Assembly: GCF_050946405.1 (NCBI RefSeq)
Contig: NZ_JBMNUS010000005.1
Coordinates: 62,001 to 126,000, forward strand
Length of the DNA: 64,000 bases
DNA from: Pseudochelatococcus sp050946405
GTDB lineage: Bacteria > Pseudomonadota > Alphaproteobacteria > Rhizobiales > Beijerinckiaceae
Reading direction: 5' to 3'
Positions 53,901 through 61,725 of the stretch are shown piece after piece. The notes beneath the pieces are model-generated. The model was not told the DNA's origin, did no database searches, and saw only the letters and a list, made by a program, of their open reading frames with translations. The stretch's first letter is position 1. Each line of letters begins with the position of its first letter. The translations under genes and the position numbers were made by a program.

Positions 53901-56161
53901 CCGGCGCCTATACCGGCACCTATGCCAACTTCGGTGCGGACGACATCGTGAAGGTCGTCAACGGCACCGACATCAGCGGCATCACCGGTCTGGCCAACAA
54001 CAGCACCGTCGACTTCCAGAACGCCGATGCCGTGCTGACGGTGAACGACGGCCAGAACGGCGCTCTGGCGTTCACGAACACCAACGGCATCCAGACGGTT
54101 GCGGTCACCGGCGCCGCTGACACCTTCAATGTCGCGGACGGCATCGAAAACTACGCTGTGGTCGGCGGTTCCGAAGTCACCGTGACGGCGACCAACACGG
54201 CCGTGAATATCTCCGGTGGCAACGCTGGGGGCACCACGGTCAACGTTGGCGGCAACACCGTCACCGGTACGTATGCTCTGAGCGACAACAACGTCAGCGA
54301 CGCCATCACTGCGACGGACGGCGCCGATATCACCGGTGTCAACGGTGGCGCTGCTACCACCGCCGAGGTGTTGAACCTCTCGGGTGGCCTCACGCTGACG
54401 GCCGCCCAGTTGGCTGGCTTCACGAACGTCACGGGTGCCACTGCCAATGACACGATCAATGTCAACAATGCAGCGGGCGTCTTCACGGCTTTCGCCACCA
54501 TTGAAAACTACAACCTTGTCGGCGGTTCGGATCTGAGCACCGTTACCGGCGGCACGAATGTCACGACGACCAACGTGGCCGGGTCCATCATCGGGGTTAG
54601 CGGCAACGTTACCGGCACGTATGCGCTGGCTCATGCCAACGACAAGATCGTCGCGGCCAACGGCACCAATCTGAGCGGCGTCAACGGCGGCGCGGCCACC
54701 ACGGCCGAGACGCTTGAGTTCGCCAACAACGGTTCCGTCACTGTGACCGCAGCCCAGCGGGCGGCGTTCGCACAGTTCATCGCCACCGGCACCAACACGC
54801 TCAACGTCACCACTGTCGATACCCTGTCGGTCGTGGCCGGCATCGAAACCTACGGCCTTGTCGGCGGCTCCGACGTGACCGTGACGGCCGATAACCTGAA
54901 CGTGAATCTCAATGCCGACAACACGGGAGCTACCACGGTTCGCGTCGGCAACCTCGCCGTTACGGGTGCTTATGCGCTGGCCGGTTTGAACGACCGGATC
55001 ATCGCGACCGCCGGCGCCGATCTCCGCGGCATCAACAACGGTTTGGCCACGTCGGCCGAGCATCTGAACATCTCGGGCGGTGTCACCCTGACGTCCGCGC
55101 AGCTTGATGCCTTCACCTCGCTTACCGGCAGCGTCGGTAACGATACGGTCACGGTCACGGATAGCGCTATTGCGAACTTCGACGTTGCTGTCGGAACCAA
55201 TATCGAGAACTACTCCCTCATCGGCGGTTCGAGCGTGATCGTGGGCGCCAACGCGGTGAACATCACCACGACCAATGCCGCGGCTTCGCAGATCATCATT
55301 GGCGGCAACACCGTCAGCGGCACCTACGCCCTGGGCGGCACCTTTGCGGCTGGCACTCTCGACGTGATCGTCGCAACCGATGGCGCCAACATCGTCGGCA
55401 TCAACAACGGCGGGGCCAGCACGGCGGAAACGCTCAACCTGACGGGTGGCATCACCCTGACGGACGCCCAGTTGAAAGGCTTCTCGAACATCACCACCGC
55501 CAGCTTCAACGGCAATGACCGCATCACCGTGGTCGATGCCGGTGATCACGGCGTGGCCAACAAGGGGGTCGAAAACTGGACGCTGGCCTCCAACGGAAGC
55601 GACAAGATCGAGTTCGTGATCGGTGATAATGAGGTCGCTGCTCAAGGTTACAGCCCCGTCACCGTCGACATCAGCGCCGGCGGCTCGGATACGATCGTGA
55701 TCAATAACGAGGGTATCCAGAACCGCACCAGCAATCACAAGTTTGTGCAGATCACCGGCTTCGAGCAGGCCAATGACAAGCTTTCGATTGAGCTCAACGG
55801 AACTGACGTCGTTGACACCAACGTAGCCCTCGTATCCGGAGCTACTGATGGTCAGGTCGTCAACTTCACGAACCAGGGCGTCGTCAGGTTCGAAGACGCA
55901 ACCGTCGTCGTCGACGATGGTTCGGGTGCCACCAGCTACATGTCTAACGCGTATCTTAGCACTGTCCTGGGCGGCCTTCATGCTACTGTCGGTTCGACCG
56001 TAACCGCTATCGTGAATACCGCTGGTGGTCAGGCTGCCATCTATCAGGTCGAGACCACGGTTTACGACACCGTTAACGGTGTCTATGACAGCAATATCGA
56101 ACTGATCGGTCTCGTCAGCGGTACGGGCGCCACTCAGCTGGATCTTTCCAACTTCATCTGA
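50954..56161 (+). CDS. Giant DUF4214/RTX-like repeat protein, probable type I secreted surface protein
   Basis: 1735 residues from ATG 50954 (ATG 50939 possible). The N-terminus has DUF4214-type units: LYIGYFNRAPDPEGLAYW and LYQNLFNRAIDPDGLAYY. Gly/Asp calcium-binding motifs follow (GGAGNDTFFG, GGAGDDFVDF, LGAGNDVYNV) with DTITDFKSGEDKLDLSAL, and an EF-hand-like loop DVDGNGTLDSND near 53163-53198. About 53.67-55.57 kb encodes imperfect repeats of 114-122 residues. There is no signal peptide, and the end is LDLSNFI, typical of type I substrates. Few Cys; rich in Thr, Asn, Gly, Ala. Probably an S-layer-like or adhesin protein exported by the 38.4-41.7 kb transporter. Confidence 0.85.
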   Translation: MATTKELITQLYIGYFNRAPDPEGLAYWIEDVDVRGQSIEAVSGLFTTSPEAIALYPYLAFPTLTSPDAFLTALYQNLFNRAIDPDGLAYYKAKLEAGVATGDVLADILANARTNEGSEDQALLANKTEVGVYWAEQAASTPGFSYNDAAQSSARNSLTNVTTDEASVEAAKAQSDSFFETIDSNAGQTFTLTTGIDAGAAFTGGAGNDTFFGTENTLTSGDALDGGDGVDTLRYASSGTVAVNEAGFTAKSIEKVEITADAVGGTNFDVSGVTDVETITNVNSSGALNIVGAKAIVDLTLDAVSGGDTTIAYQANAVSGAADVQNLTLRGVHDFNNGAASSVTINNGIETLNVTTADDLSRLVAINTNASTINIAGDQNLSVANLLAGARTINAADFTGDLTIATDSGNLAVAVTGGAGDDFVDFSAGFNAGDSFDGGEGTDTIGLTQQVASGNLGGTLANVEQLQVTDLGNGAIDLAKFGGITKVTYAAGLNGAATLNNAVSGLTVDVAETAGNDLRIDLATDGADDELSVNFKISNGAGQDVGTLDADDAETLNVAVTDSTANKTGKLTINNLQAQDATKIVLSGDSAVTIVGTNDPATPVLAAFDASNLTKGVSLSNTDFAASGATITLGAGNDVYNVANASGADTITLGEGKDTVVYSDVAQSSGAKVDTITDFKSGEDKLDLSALTLGGGITSASQFVGSYANFGAAQGALVGNNTTSATFDNSTNTLWVDVDGNGTLDSNDLQIVLTGVTNLTGADLSLTSGVTFTANKAAFDTSVAADSVENKAVTVFADTINATVAQLAGATIDGDRGDNVLNVTGTNAAGEIADLTATNTFQNVQVVNLAANVEGLKVQTGNLTDVTKINGVAGTTQSLTTEGVVDISTKTLSNIETLNVGGLVSTTTLTAAQHNAFTTINGTTATDHLVVTTAATLTAADSIESYTIAAGSTLTVGTTANGLARNVTESQAAAGISTLVLGAGAYTGTYANFGADDIVKVVNGTDISGITGLANNSTVDFQNADAVLTVNDGQNGALAFTNTNGIQTVAVTGAADTFNVADGIENYAVVGGSEVTVTATNTAVNISGGNAGGTTVNVGGNTVTGTYALSDNNVSDAITATDGADITGVNGGAATTAEVLNLSGGLTLTAAQLAGFTNVTGATANDTINVNNAAGVFTAFATIENYNLVGGSDLSTVTGGTNVTTTNVAGSIIGVSGNVTGTYALAHANDKIVAANGTNLSGVNGGAATTAETLEFANNGSVTVTAAQRAAFAQFIATGTNTLNVTTVDTLSVVAGIETYGLVGGSDVTVTADNLNVNLNADNTGATTVRVGNLAVTGAYALAGLNDRIIATAGADLRGINNGLATSAEHLNISGGVTLTSAQLDAFTSLTGSVGNDTVTVTDSAIANFDVAVGTNIENYSLIGGSSVIVGANAVNITTTNAAASQIIIGGNTVSGTYALGGTFAAGTLDVIVATDGANIVGINNGGASTAETLNLTGGITLTDAQLKGFSNITTASFNGNDRITVVDAGDHGVANKGVENWTLASNGSDKIEFVIGDNEVAAQGYSPVTVDISAGGSDTIVINNEGIQNRTSNHKFVQITGFEQANDKLSIELNGTDVVDTNVALVSGATDGQVVNFTNQGVVRFEDATVVVDDGSGATSYMSNAYLSTVLGGLHATVGSTVTAIVNTAGGQAAIYQVETTVYDTVNGVYDSNIELIGLVSGTGATQLDLSNFI
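53670..55570 (+). repeat. Tandem coding repeats, about 114-122 codons each
   Basis: The marker I-E-x-Y/W plus GGS recurs at 53780, 54143, 54500, 54842, 55202 and 55568, with spacings of 363, 357, 342, 360 and 366 bases. Shared segments are TGTYAL, a GVNGGAATTAE-like stretch, and LTAAQLAGF. Copies are diverged at DNA level, so this is an old array. Confidence 0.8.
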
Positions 56162-56216
56162 TTTCGCCGGAAAGGGAGTTCGTCCTCGCGGAAAAACTCC
56201 CCGCGAAAAGCAAATG

Positions 56217-56247
56217 GAGCCCCCGGTTTTCGGGGGGCTCTTCTTTT
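56217..56247 (+). terminator. Terminator 1 of the giant gene
   Basis: GAGCCCCC (56217-56224) and GGGGGCTC (56233-56240) form an 8-bp GC stem with an 8-base loop, followed by TTCTTTT. It lies 56 bases after the stop. Confidence 0.85.
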
Positions 56248-56311
56248 GGGAGGGCCATCGGCACGGCAGCCACAGCGCCCCGCCGCCGGCCGGCTTCCAT
56301 CTGCTGGAGCG

Positions 56312-56338
56312 TTTCGACGTTTCATTGAAACATCGAAA
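56312..56338. other. Hairpin between the two terminators
   Basis: TTTCGACGTTTC (56312-56323) pairs with GAAACATCGAAA (56327-56338), 12 bp with one G-U pair and a three-base loop. Function unknown; it could protect transcripts or be a protein site. Confidence 0.5.
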
Positions 56339-56421
56339 TTCTCCAACTTATTGACTTAACGTGTTTTCTTCACGCAAACCGGCATCCGCCCTGCTTGAAA
56401 ACGCTTTGATGGCTACCCGCA

Positions 56422-56464
56422 AAAACAAAAGCCCCGGATGCTGCGCATCCGGGGCTTTTGTTTT
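56422..56464. terminator. Bidirectional terminator between the giant gene and the polysaccharide operon
   Basis: A perfect 20-bp stem (56422-56441 with 56445-56464) with a TGC loop. The GC core GCCCCGGATGC is flanked by AAAACAAAA on one side and TTTTGTTTT on the other, so it should stop transcription in both directions. It lies 31 bases past the stop of the operon's last gene. Confidence 0.93.
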
Positions 56465-56494
56465 CCAGCAGATGGATCGTCCCGTTGCCGGCGA

Positions 56495-59400
56495 TCAGGG
56501 ATCGGGCGGCGCGTCAGTCACGTTCTCGCGGAACAGGCCGGTGAGCATGCCGCGCAGGCGCTGGCCGAGCAGGGGATAGGTGTGGGCCTCGCGCCATGTG
56601 TCGGCGCGCGCCTGCCGGCGCACGCTGGCCGGGTCATCGGCGTCCAGCCCGTTCACCATCTCTTCCAGCCCGCGCGCGATATCCTCCGGCGACGTGCCGC
56701 CAAGCCGGTGGACGGCATCCTCCAGATCGTCGAAAATAGGCAACGGCGTCACCGCCACCGGCCGGCCGGCCGCCATGCCGTAGCGCACCGCGCCGCTGGC
56801 CGATTCCGCCGTTTCCTGATAGGCATAGGTGATGACATCGGCCCGCGACAGCAGCGCGAGGCTTTCGCTGTCTTCCAGAAAGGCCGTGTGCAACTCCGTC
56901 CACGGCGACAGGCCGAGTTCCTCGATCAGCGTCCGGCATTCGGCGATCAGCGCGCGCGATACCTCCGCCGGATATTCCGCGTTGACGAGAATGAGCCTGA
57001 AGTCGCGATTGCGCTGCCGCAGCAGCCCGATGGCGCGGATAAGCTCCGGCAGGCCCTTGTGCGGCAGGAAAAAGCCGTAGGCCGCCACATGCACCGGGTC
57101 CTGCGGCCGCCGCGGGCGCGCGGACGGCAGCGCGGTCGGCGCCAGCACGCCATGCGGAAACAGCGTGACGTTGTTGACGAGCCCGCAAGCCTTCAGCCGG
57201 TTCATGTCATGCACGGAATGCACCAGAATGCGCTGGCAGCGCGCCAGCGCCGGCACGATCTTTTCGAGCTTGCGCTCGGGCTCATGCGGCGGATCGATGG
57301 TCGCATGCAGCGTGACGACGATCTTCCGCCCCTGATCGATCAGCGTGTTCACGAAGCGGCCGAAATATTCGAAATCGTAAAAGGCGTAATTGAACTGGAT
57401 CACGATGACGTCGAGTTGCAGACGCTCGATCTGACGCAGCAGATCCTGCAATTCGTCCGGTTTGCCCTCGTGCCAGCAGCGCACGATGTTGTCGCCGTCC
57501 GTCGCGATGCGTTCCTCGGCATGGGCGGCAAGCACCGTCACCGGCATCGCCAGCACATCGATGAGATGGGCCGAATAGGTGGCGATGCCGCACCGCTTGT
57601 TGAACGTGCTGATCCAGCCGACCGAAGGCTCGCGCACCATCGGCCTGCCGGCGACGCGCCGCACGGCGGCGATGTTCCGCGCCGCGACATTGGCCCAGCC
57701 ATAGCGCTCGCGCAGCGCCTCGCTCTCGGCCGCCGGCAGCCGGTGGCCGCGCCCGCGCGCCCGCGCCTCCTGCATCAGTCGCGCCAGATGGCCGGCGTCC
57801 GGCTCCGCCCACACGCTGTTCCACACGTCCAGATGGGTGCTGGCGGGCGCGAAGGTGAAGTCGATGAGGCTGGCGTTTCCCGGCGTGCAAAAATCCATCT
57901 GCCCGCTCCAGCCGGTGGCGATCACCGGCAGGTTGCACAGGATCGCCTCCGCCAGCGGCAGGCCGAAACCTTCGGCGCGGCTCGGCGCGACGAGCACGTC
58001 GGCCTGCTCGTAGAGGGCCTTGAGCGCGCCGTCCGTCATGTCGTCCATCAGGATGAGGACGGCGGGATAATCGGGATCGGCCGCGCGCCGCGCGGCCAGA
58101 TCCGCCTCGATGGTGTTGTGCGGGTTGGGGAAGGTCTTGATGACCAGCAGCACGTCGTCGCGCGCGGTGAACGCGCGGCCGTAACTCTCCAGCAGCACAT
58201 CGGCGCCCTTGCGCGGGAAACACGACGATACGTGCAGAAACACGAAGCCGGCCGCCGGCAGGGTGACGCCGGGTTCCGCAACCACCCGGCTCCAGTGGTC
58301 GATGCCGTTGCCGCATACCGAAATCGGCACGGACACGCCGGCATCGATCATGATCTTCTTCACATGCACGGACGTCACCGTCAGCAATTGCAGGCTGTCG
58401 TTGAAGTCGCGCGCGTATTCGCCGGGAAAGCCAGTCTCCTCCCAGGCGTAATTGTGCAGCATGTTGAAGCGGCCCGTCATGTCGGCCACGCGCGGCGGAT
58501 ACATGTTGCGGCTCACGACATCGGCCGCGGCGGGCGATTGCGCCTGCGCCGCCTCATGGAACGCCTTCAGATCCTCGTTGCGCGCCAGAAACGCGGCGTC
58601 GGGCGCGAAATCACCGCCGCCTTCGGACGACAGCAACGACACCGCAGCGCCTTGCATCGCCAGGCCGCGTGCCAGCTCCCTGTTGACGAGGGCGAGGCTG
58701 TAGCTGGAATCGAAGGGCCCTTCCAGCCGCCACGTCAGCGGCCCCTCGTGCGCGGGGAGCGCCGCGCGCAGCAGCGACTCGACCGCCACGCGGTTGCGCA
58801 TGATGGCGCTCGCGGCCTCGATCAGATCGGCGCCGTCGGGGCCGACCGAGAGGAGGGGAGAGCGCTCCGCCTCGCCGGGGGCGACGAGCGCCTCGATCAA
58901 CCGGCTCTGGCAGGCGTCGAGCCGCCGCAGCGCCGCCGGCCAGTCGGCGTCGTGCGCCGCCACCGCCGCCATGCCGCGCAACGCCGCGAGCGCGAGGGTG
59001 GCGCTGTTGCGCCATGAAAAACGCGCCGCCTGCTCCCGGCCTTGCGCGACGAGCGCGGCGCGGAAGGCGTCGTCGGTGAGCACGGCTTCAAGCTTCCGGG
59101 CGATCGCATCGACCGACAGCGGATCGAACAGGGCGTCCGGGTTGCCGACCACCTCCGGCAGGCTGGAAGTGTTGGAGGCGATGACCGGCGTGCCGCATTG
59201 CAGAGCCTCCAGCGCCGGCAGGCCGAACCCCTCGTGGCGCGAGGGGAAGACGAACACTTCCGCGAGGTTGTAAAGCCGCACGAGATCGTCGTCGCTGACA
59301 TAGCCGATGAGCAGCAGGTCGTCGGGATCGAGATGGGCGTCGCGGACGCTGTGCTGCAACTGCTCCACCTCGCCGGGGGGCATGTTGCCGGCGAACACGA

Positions 59401-60193
59401 GCTGATGGCGCTGCCGCAGCGGCGCGGGCAGCCGGCCGAAGGCGGCGATGAGCCGGCCCAGGTTCTTCCGCGCGTCGGAACCGCCGGTGTAGAAAATGAA
59501 GGGCTTCGTCAGCCCCAGCCGGTCGCGGAACGCCTGACGCTCCGCCTGCGTCAGTTCAAGCGGGGCGAACTTGGGCTCGGCCGCTTCCGAGGTGTTGACG
59601 ATGCGTTCGGGCGCGAATTCCAGCAGCGCCTGCGCTTCGGAGGCGGAGGCGTCGGAAATGGCGAGCAGCCCGGCGCAGCGCCTGAGTTCCTCGATTTTCG
59701 ACAGATAGTGCGCGCAGAAATCCGGGTTCCTGTCGATGTAGTTTTCCCTGTAGATCAGCGGAATCAGGTCGTGCAGCGTCGCGACGACGGGAACCGCGGA
59801 CAGGCGGCCGACGCTCGTGACCGAATCGTCGATGTAGCCCTCGAAGAAGCTGGGGCAGAACACGACATCCGGCCGGAAGCCCTCGATCCATGCCTCGCGC
59901 AGCATGATCGAGGCATGGTTGCGCCAGCGGTTGGCGGGGTTGCGGTCGTCGGCCCGCGTCATCAGCGTGACGACGTGGATGTTGTCCGGCGGCAGCACGC
60001 CGCGAAACAGCCGGCGGATTTCCGGGATGCTGTCGGGAAAGGCGGAGTTGAGCAACAGGTGAATATCGTCGCCGCATGCCTGCTCCCGCGCGACGACCGC
60101 CATGGCATGCGCCAGCGCGCCCGTGTAACGGCCTATGCCGCGCAGCCTGCTTTCGGTCTGGCAGCCCTGCATGTCAATCAGGATTCGGGTCAT
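56495..60193 (-). CDS. Triple-domain glycosyltransferase (GT4-like), polysaccharide synthesis
   Basis: 1232 residues from ATG 60193, overlapping the methyltransferase stop (ATGA). Domain 1 (about 1-400) starts ILIDMQGCQTESRLRGIGRY and has PSRHEGFGLPALEA with E321 and E329. Domain 2 (about 490-850) has APSRAEGFGLPLAEA with E741 and E749 and NGIDHWSRV. Domain 3 (about 855-1232) shows ISTFNKRCGIATYSAHLID and AYGFFLPHKGLPELI but lacks a clear EX7E pair. A helical linker joins 1 and 2. Such WbdA-like multi-domain enzymes build polysaccharide repeats from nucleotide sugars in the cytoplasm. Sugar and linkage cannot be told. Confidence 0.88.
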   Translation of the reverse strand: MTRILIDMQGCQTESRLRGIGRYTGALAHAMAVVAREQACGDDIHLLLNSAFPDSIPEIRRLFRGVLPPDNIHVVTLMTRADDRNPANRWRNHASIMLREAWIEGFRPDVVFCPSFFEGYIDDSVTSVGRLSAVPVVATLHDLIPLIYRENYIDRNPDFCAHYLSKIEELRRCAGLLAISDASASEAQALLEFAPERIVNTSEAAEPKFAPLELTQAERQAFRDRLGLTKPFIFYTGGSDARKNLGRLIAAFGRLPAPLRQRHQLVFAGNMPPGEVEQLQHSVRDAHLDPDDLLLIGYVSDDDLVRLYNLAEVFVFPSRHEGFGLPALEALQCGTPVIASNTSSLPEVVGNPDALFDPLSVDAIARKLEAVLTDDAFRAALVAQGREQAARFSWRNSATLALAALRGMAAVAAHDADWPAALRRLDACQSRLIEALVAPGEAERSPLLSVGPDGADLIEAASAIMRNRVAVESLLRAALPAHEGPLTWRLEGPFDSSYSLALVNRELARGLAMQGAAVSLLSSEGGGDFAPDAAFLARNEDLKAFHEAAQAQSPAAADVVSRNMYPPRVADMTGRFNMLHNYAWEETGFPGEYARDFNDSLQLLTVTSVHVKKIMIDAGVSVPISVCGNGIDHWSRVVAEPGVTLPAAGFVFLHVSSCFPRKGADVLLESYGRAFTARDDVLLVIKTFPNPHNTIEADLAARRAADPDYPAVLILMDDMTDGALKALYEQADVLVAPSRAEGFGLPLAEAILCNLPVIATGWSGQMDFCTPGNASLIDFTFAPASTHLDVWNSVWAEPDAGHLARLMQEARARGRGHRLPAAESEALRERYGWANVAARNIAAVRRVAGRPMVREPSVGWISTFNKRCGIATYSAHLIDVLAMPVTVLAAHAEERIATDGDNIVRCWHEGKPDELQDLLRQIERLQLDVIVIQFNYAFYDFEYFGRFVNTLIDQGRKIVVTLHATIDPPHEPERKLEKIVPALARCQRILVHSVHDMNRLKACGLVNNVTLFPHGVLAPTALPSARPRRPQDPVHVAAYGFFLPHKGLPELIRAIGLLRQRNRDFRLILVNAEYPAEVSRALIAECRTLIEELGLSPWTELHTAFLEDSESLALLSRADVITYAYQETAESASGAVRYGMAAGRPVAVTPLPIFDDLEDAVHRLGGTSPEDIARGLEEMVNGLDADDPASVRRQARADTWREAHTYPLLGQRLRGMLTGLFRENVTDAPPDP

Positions 60194-61725
60194 GTTCTGT
60201 CGTTCCGCCGGCTGAGCAGCTCTTCGTGAATCTTGCGGGTGCGCGTGGAAAGGTGCCGCCCGGAAACACTCTGGGCGATGGGCTGGTTGACGACCTGCGG
60301 CGCGATGTCGTTGCCGCGGTAGATCCAGGCACGGAACCGGTTCGCGGTTTTCGGGTAGCGGTTGGCGAGCCGCCAGGCCCACGCGCGCGCCGCACGGCGC
60401 GACAGCAGGGAGCGCAGCAGGAACATGACGCACGCCCTGGGCAGCGCCACGGCGGTCGCACAGGCGTTCTTGCCCGCGCGGCTTGCAAGGCGCAGCGGCG
60501 CCGTCACCTTCCATGAGGTGCTGGCGTGCAGGGCGGCGATCTGCGCCCTGTAAGCTTCGTTTTGCCCGGCGAGGCTTGCGAGTTGCTCCGCCAGTTCCGA
60601 AAGGCGGCCGGCAAGCGCATCGGCGCGCTCGCCCTGATCGTCCAGCCGCCTTGCGTGCTCTTCGAGCCGTCCGTTCTGTTCTTCCAGCAGGCGCGCGTGC
60701 CCGTCGAAGCGTCGCCCCTGCTCGTCGAAGCGATTTCCGTGTTCGTCGACGCGCCTCGCCTGTTCGTCGAGCCGATGCGCCTGCTCGTCGAACCGGCGGG
60801 CATGATCCGCCAGCCGCCCGAGGTTTTCTTCCCTGTGCTCCTCGATGCGGCGATAGATGTTTTCGACGTCGCTCAGGCGGTCTTTCAGCCGCGCCTCGTT
60901 TTCCTCGAACCGCTCGAAGTGCTCGTGCAGACGAACGGCCACGGCCGCCATGTCGCGCTGGAAAGTTTCGGCCGGCACGAAACCCGCATCGAACCGTTCG
61001 CAAAGCGTGTCGAGCGTCAGGCCGAAATCCGTCGCGAAGATCGCGTCGAACTGCGCCAGCCATTCGGGATCGCCGGATTTCTGCGCGATGACGGCATAGT
61101 CGGGGCTGACGCCCCGCAACACCTCCAGCAGGCGCACTGTGGGTCTCGTCCTCAGTTCCTCGCTTTCCTGCAAGCGGATCACGCGGCTGCGATGAAAGCC
61201 GTAGAAGCGGGGCAGGAACGACAGCAAGCCGGGCGGCAACGGCTTGACGTGCGTCGGATCCATATGGAACGACAGCGTGCCGACCTGGATGTTCTCGGCG
61301 TTCGGCGTTTCGAGGATCAGCAGCCCGCCCGGGCGCAGCACGCGCAGCGCCTCGTCGATCAGCGTGCGCAGGACGGGGAAGGGCAGGTGCTCCGCGATGT
61401 GAAAGCCGGAAACGATCGCCTGGCTCTCGTCTGCGAGGGATTTCAGGTGAGCGATCGCATCGGCCTGTTCCGCCGACAGGCCGCGCTCGAAGCAATCCAG
61501 CAGCATGCCCTCGTCGAGATCGACGCCGTGGGCCTCCATGCCGATCGATTGCATGAACTCCAGCCACTCGCCCCGGCCGCAGCCGAGATCGCACACGCGC
61601 CGGGTGCCGGGCGCGGACAGAAAAGGCTCGATGAAGGGCCGGTAAATCTTGAGCCGCTGAAGTATTTCTTCACGGTCGCCGCGAAAATTGGCCTCGAATT
61701 CGCGGTAGAAGTGATCGGCGCTCAT
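60190..61725 (-). CDS. WbdD-like methyltransferase with heptad-repeat coiled coil
   Basis: 511 residues from ATG 61725, which overlaps the ABC ATPase stop (ATGA). The SAM-dependent methyltransferase domain has DLGCGRGEWLEFM (46-58), GVDLDEGMLLDC, FHIAEHLPFPVLRTLI and LRPGGLLILETPNAENI. Residues about 262-400 form a coiled coil, with ten consecutive heptads at 306-375 (DEQAHRL, DEQARRV, DEHGNRF, DEQGRRF and so on). The C-terminal part is basic and amphipathic (STSWKVTAPLRLASRAG), suited to membrane or glycosyltransferase binding. By analogy with WbdD it caps the glycan and sets its length. No kinase domain is visible. Confidence 0.85.
   Translation of the reverse strand: MSADHFYREFEANFRGDREEILQRLKIYRPFIEPFLSAPGTRRVCDLGCGRGEWLEFMQSIGMEAHGVDLDEGMLLDCFERGLSAEQADAIAHLKSLADESQAIVSGFHIAEHLPFPVLRTLIDEALRVLRPGGLLILETPNAENIQVGTLSFHMDPTHVKPLPPGLLSFLPRFYGFHRSRVIRLQESEELRTRPTVRLLEVLRGVSPDYAVIAQKSGDPEWLAQFDAIFATDFGLTLDTLCERFDAGFVPAETFQRDMAAVAVRLHEHFERFEENEARLKDRLSDVENIYRRIEEHREENLGRLADHARRFDEQAHRLDEQARRVDEHGNRFDEQGRRFDGHARLLEEQNGRLEEHARRLDDQGERADALAGRLSELAEQLASLAGQNEAYRAQIAALHASTSWKVTAPLRLASRAGKNACATAVALPRACVMFLLRSLLSRRAARAWAWRLANRYPKTANRFRAWIYRGNDIAPQVVNQPIAQSVSGRHLSTRTRKIHEELLSRRNDRT

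Noticed and set aside
50948..55981. A 1677-codon open frame antisense to the giant repeat gene
   Set aside because: It lies fully opposite a gene with clear domains and shows only the Val/Asp/Gly-rich composition expected from reading GC-rich codons backwards. Similar long antisense frames oppose sucA and the exporter genes.
60194..61594. Extension of the triple glycosyltransferase to 1699 residues
   Set aside because: The upstream part is the methyltransferase gene read in another frame; the glycosyltransferase family start MTRILIDMQG is at 60193 with an ATGA overlap.
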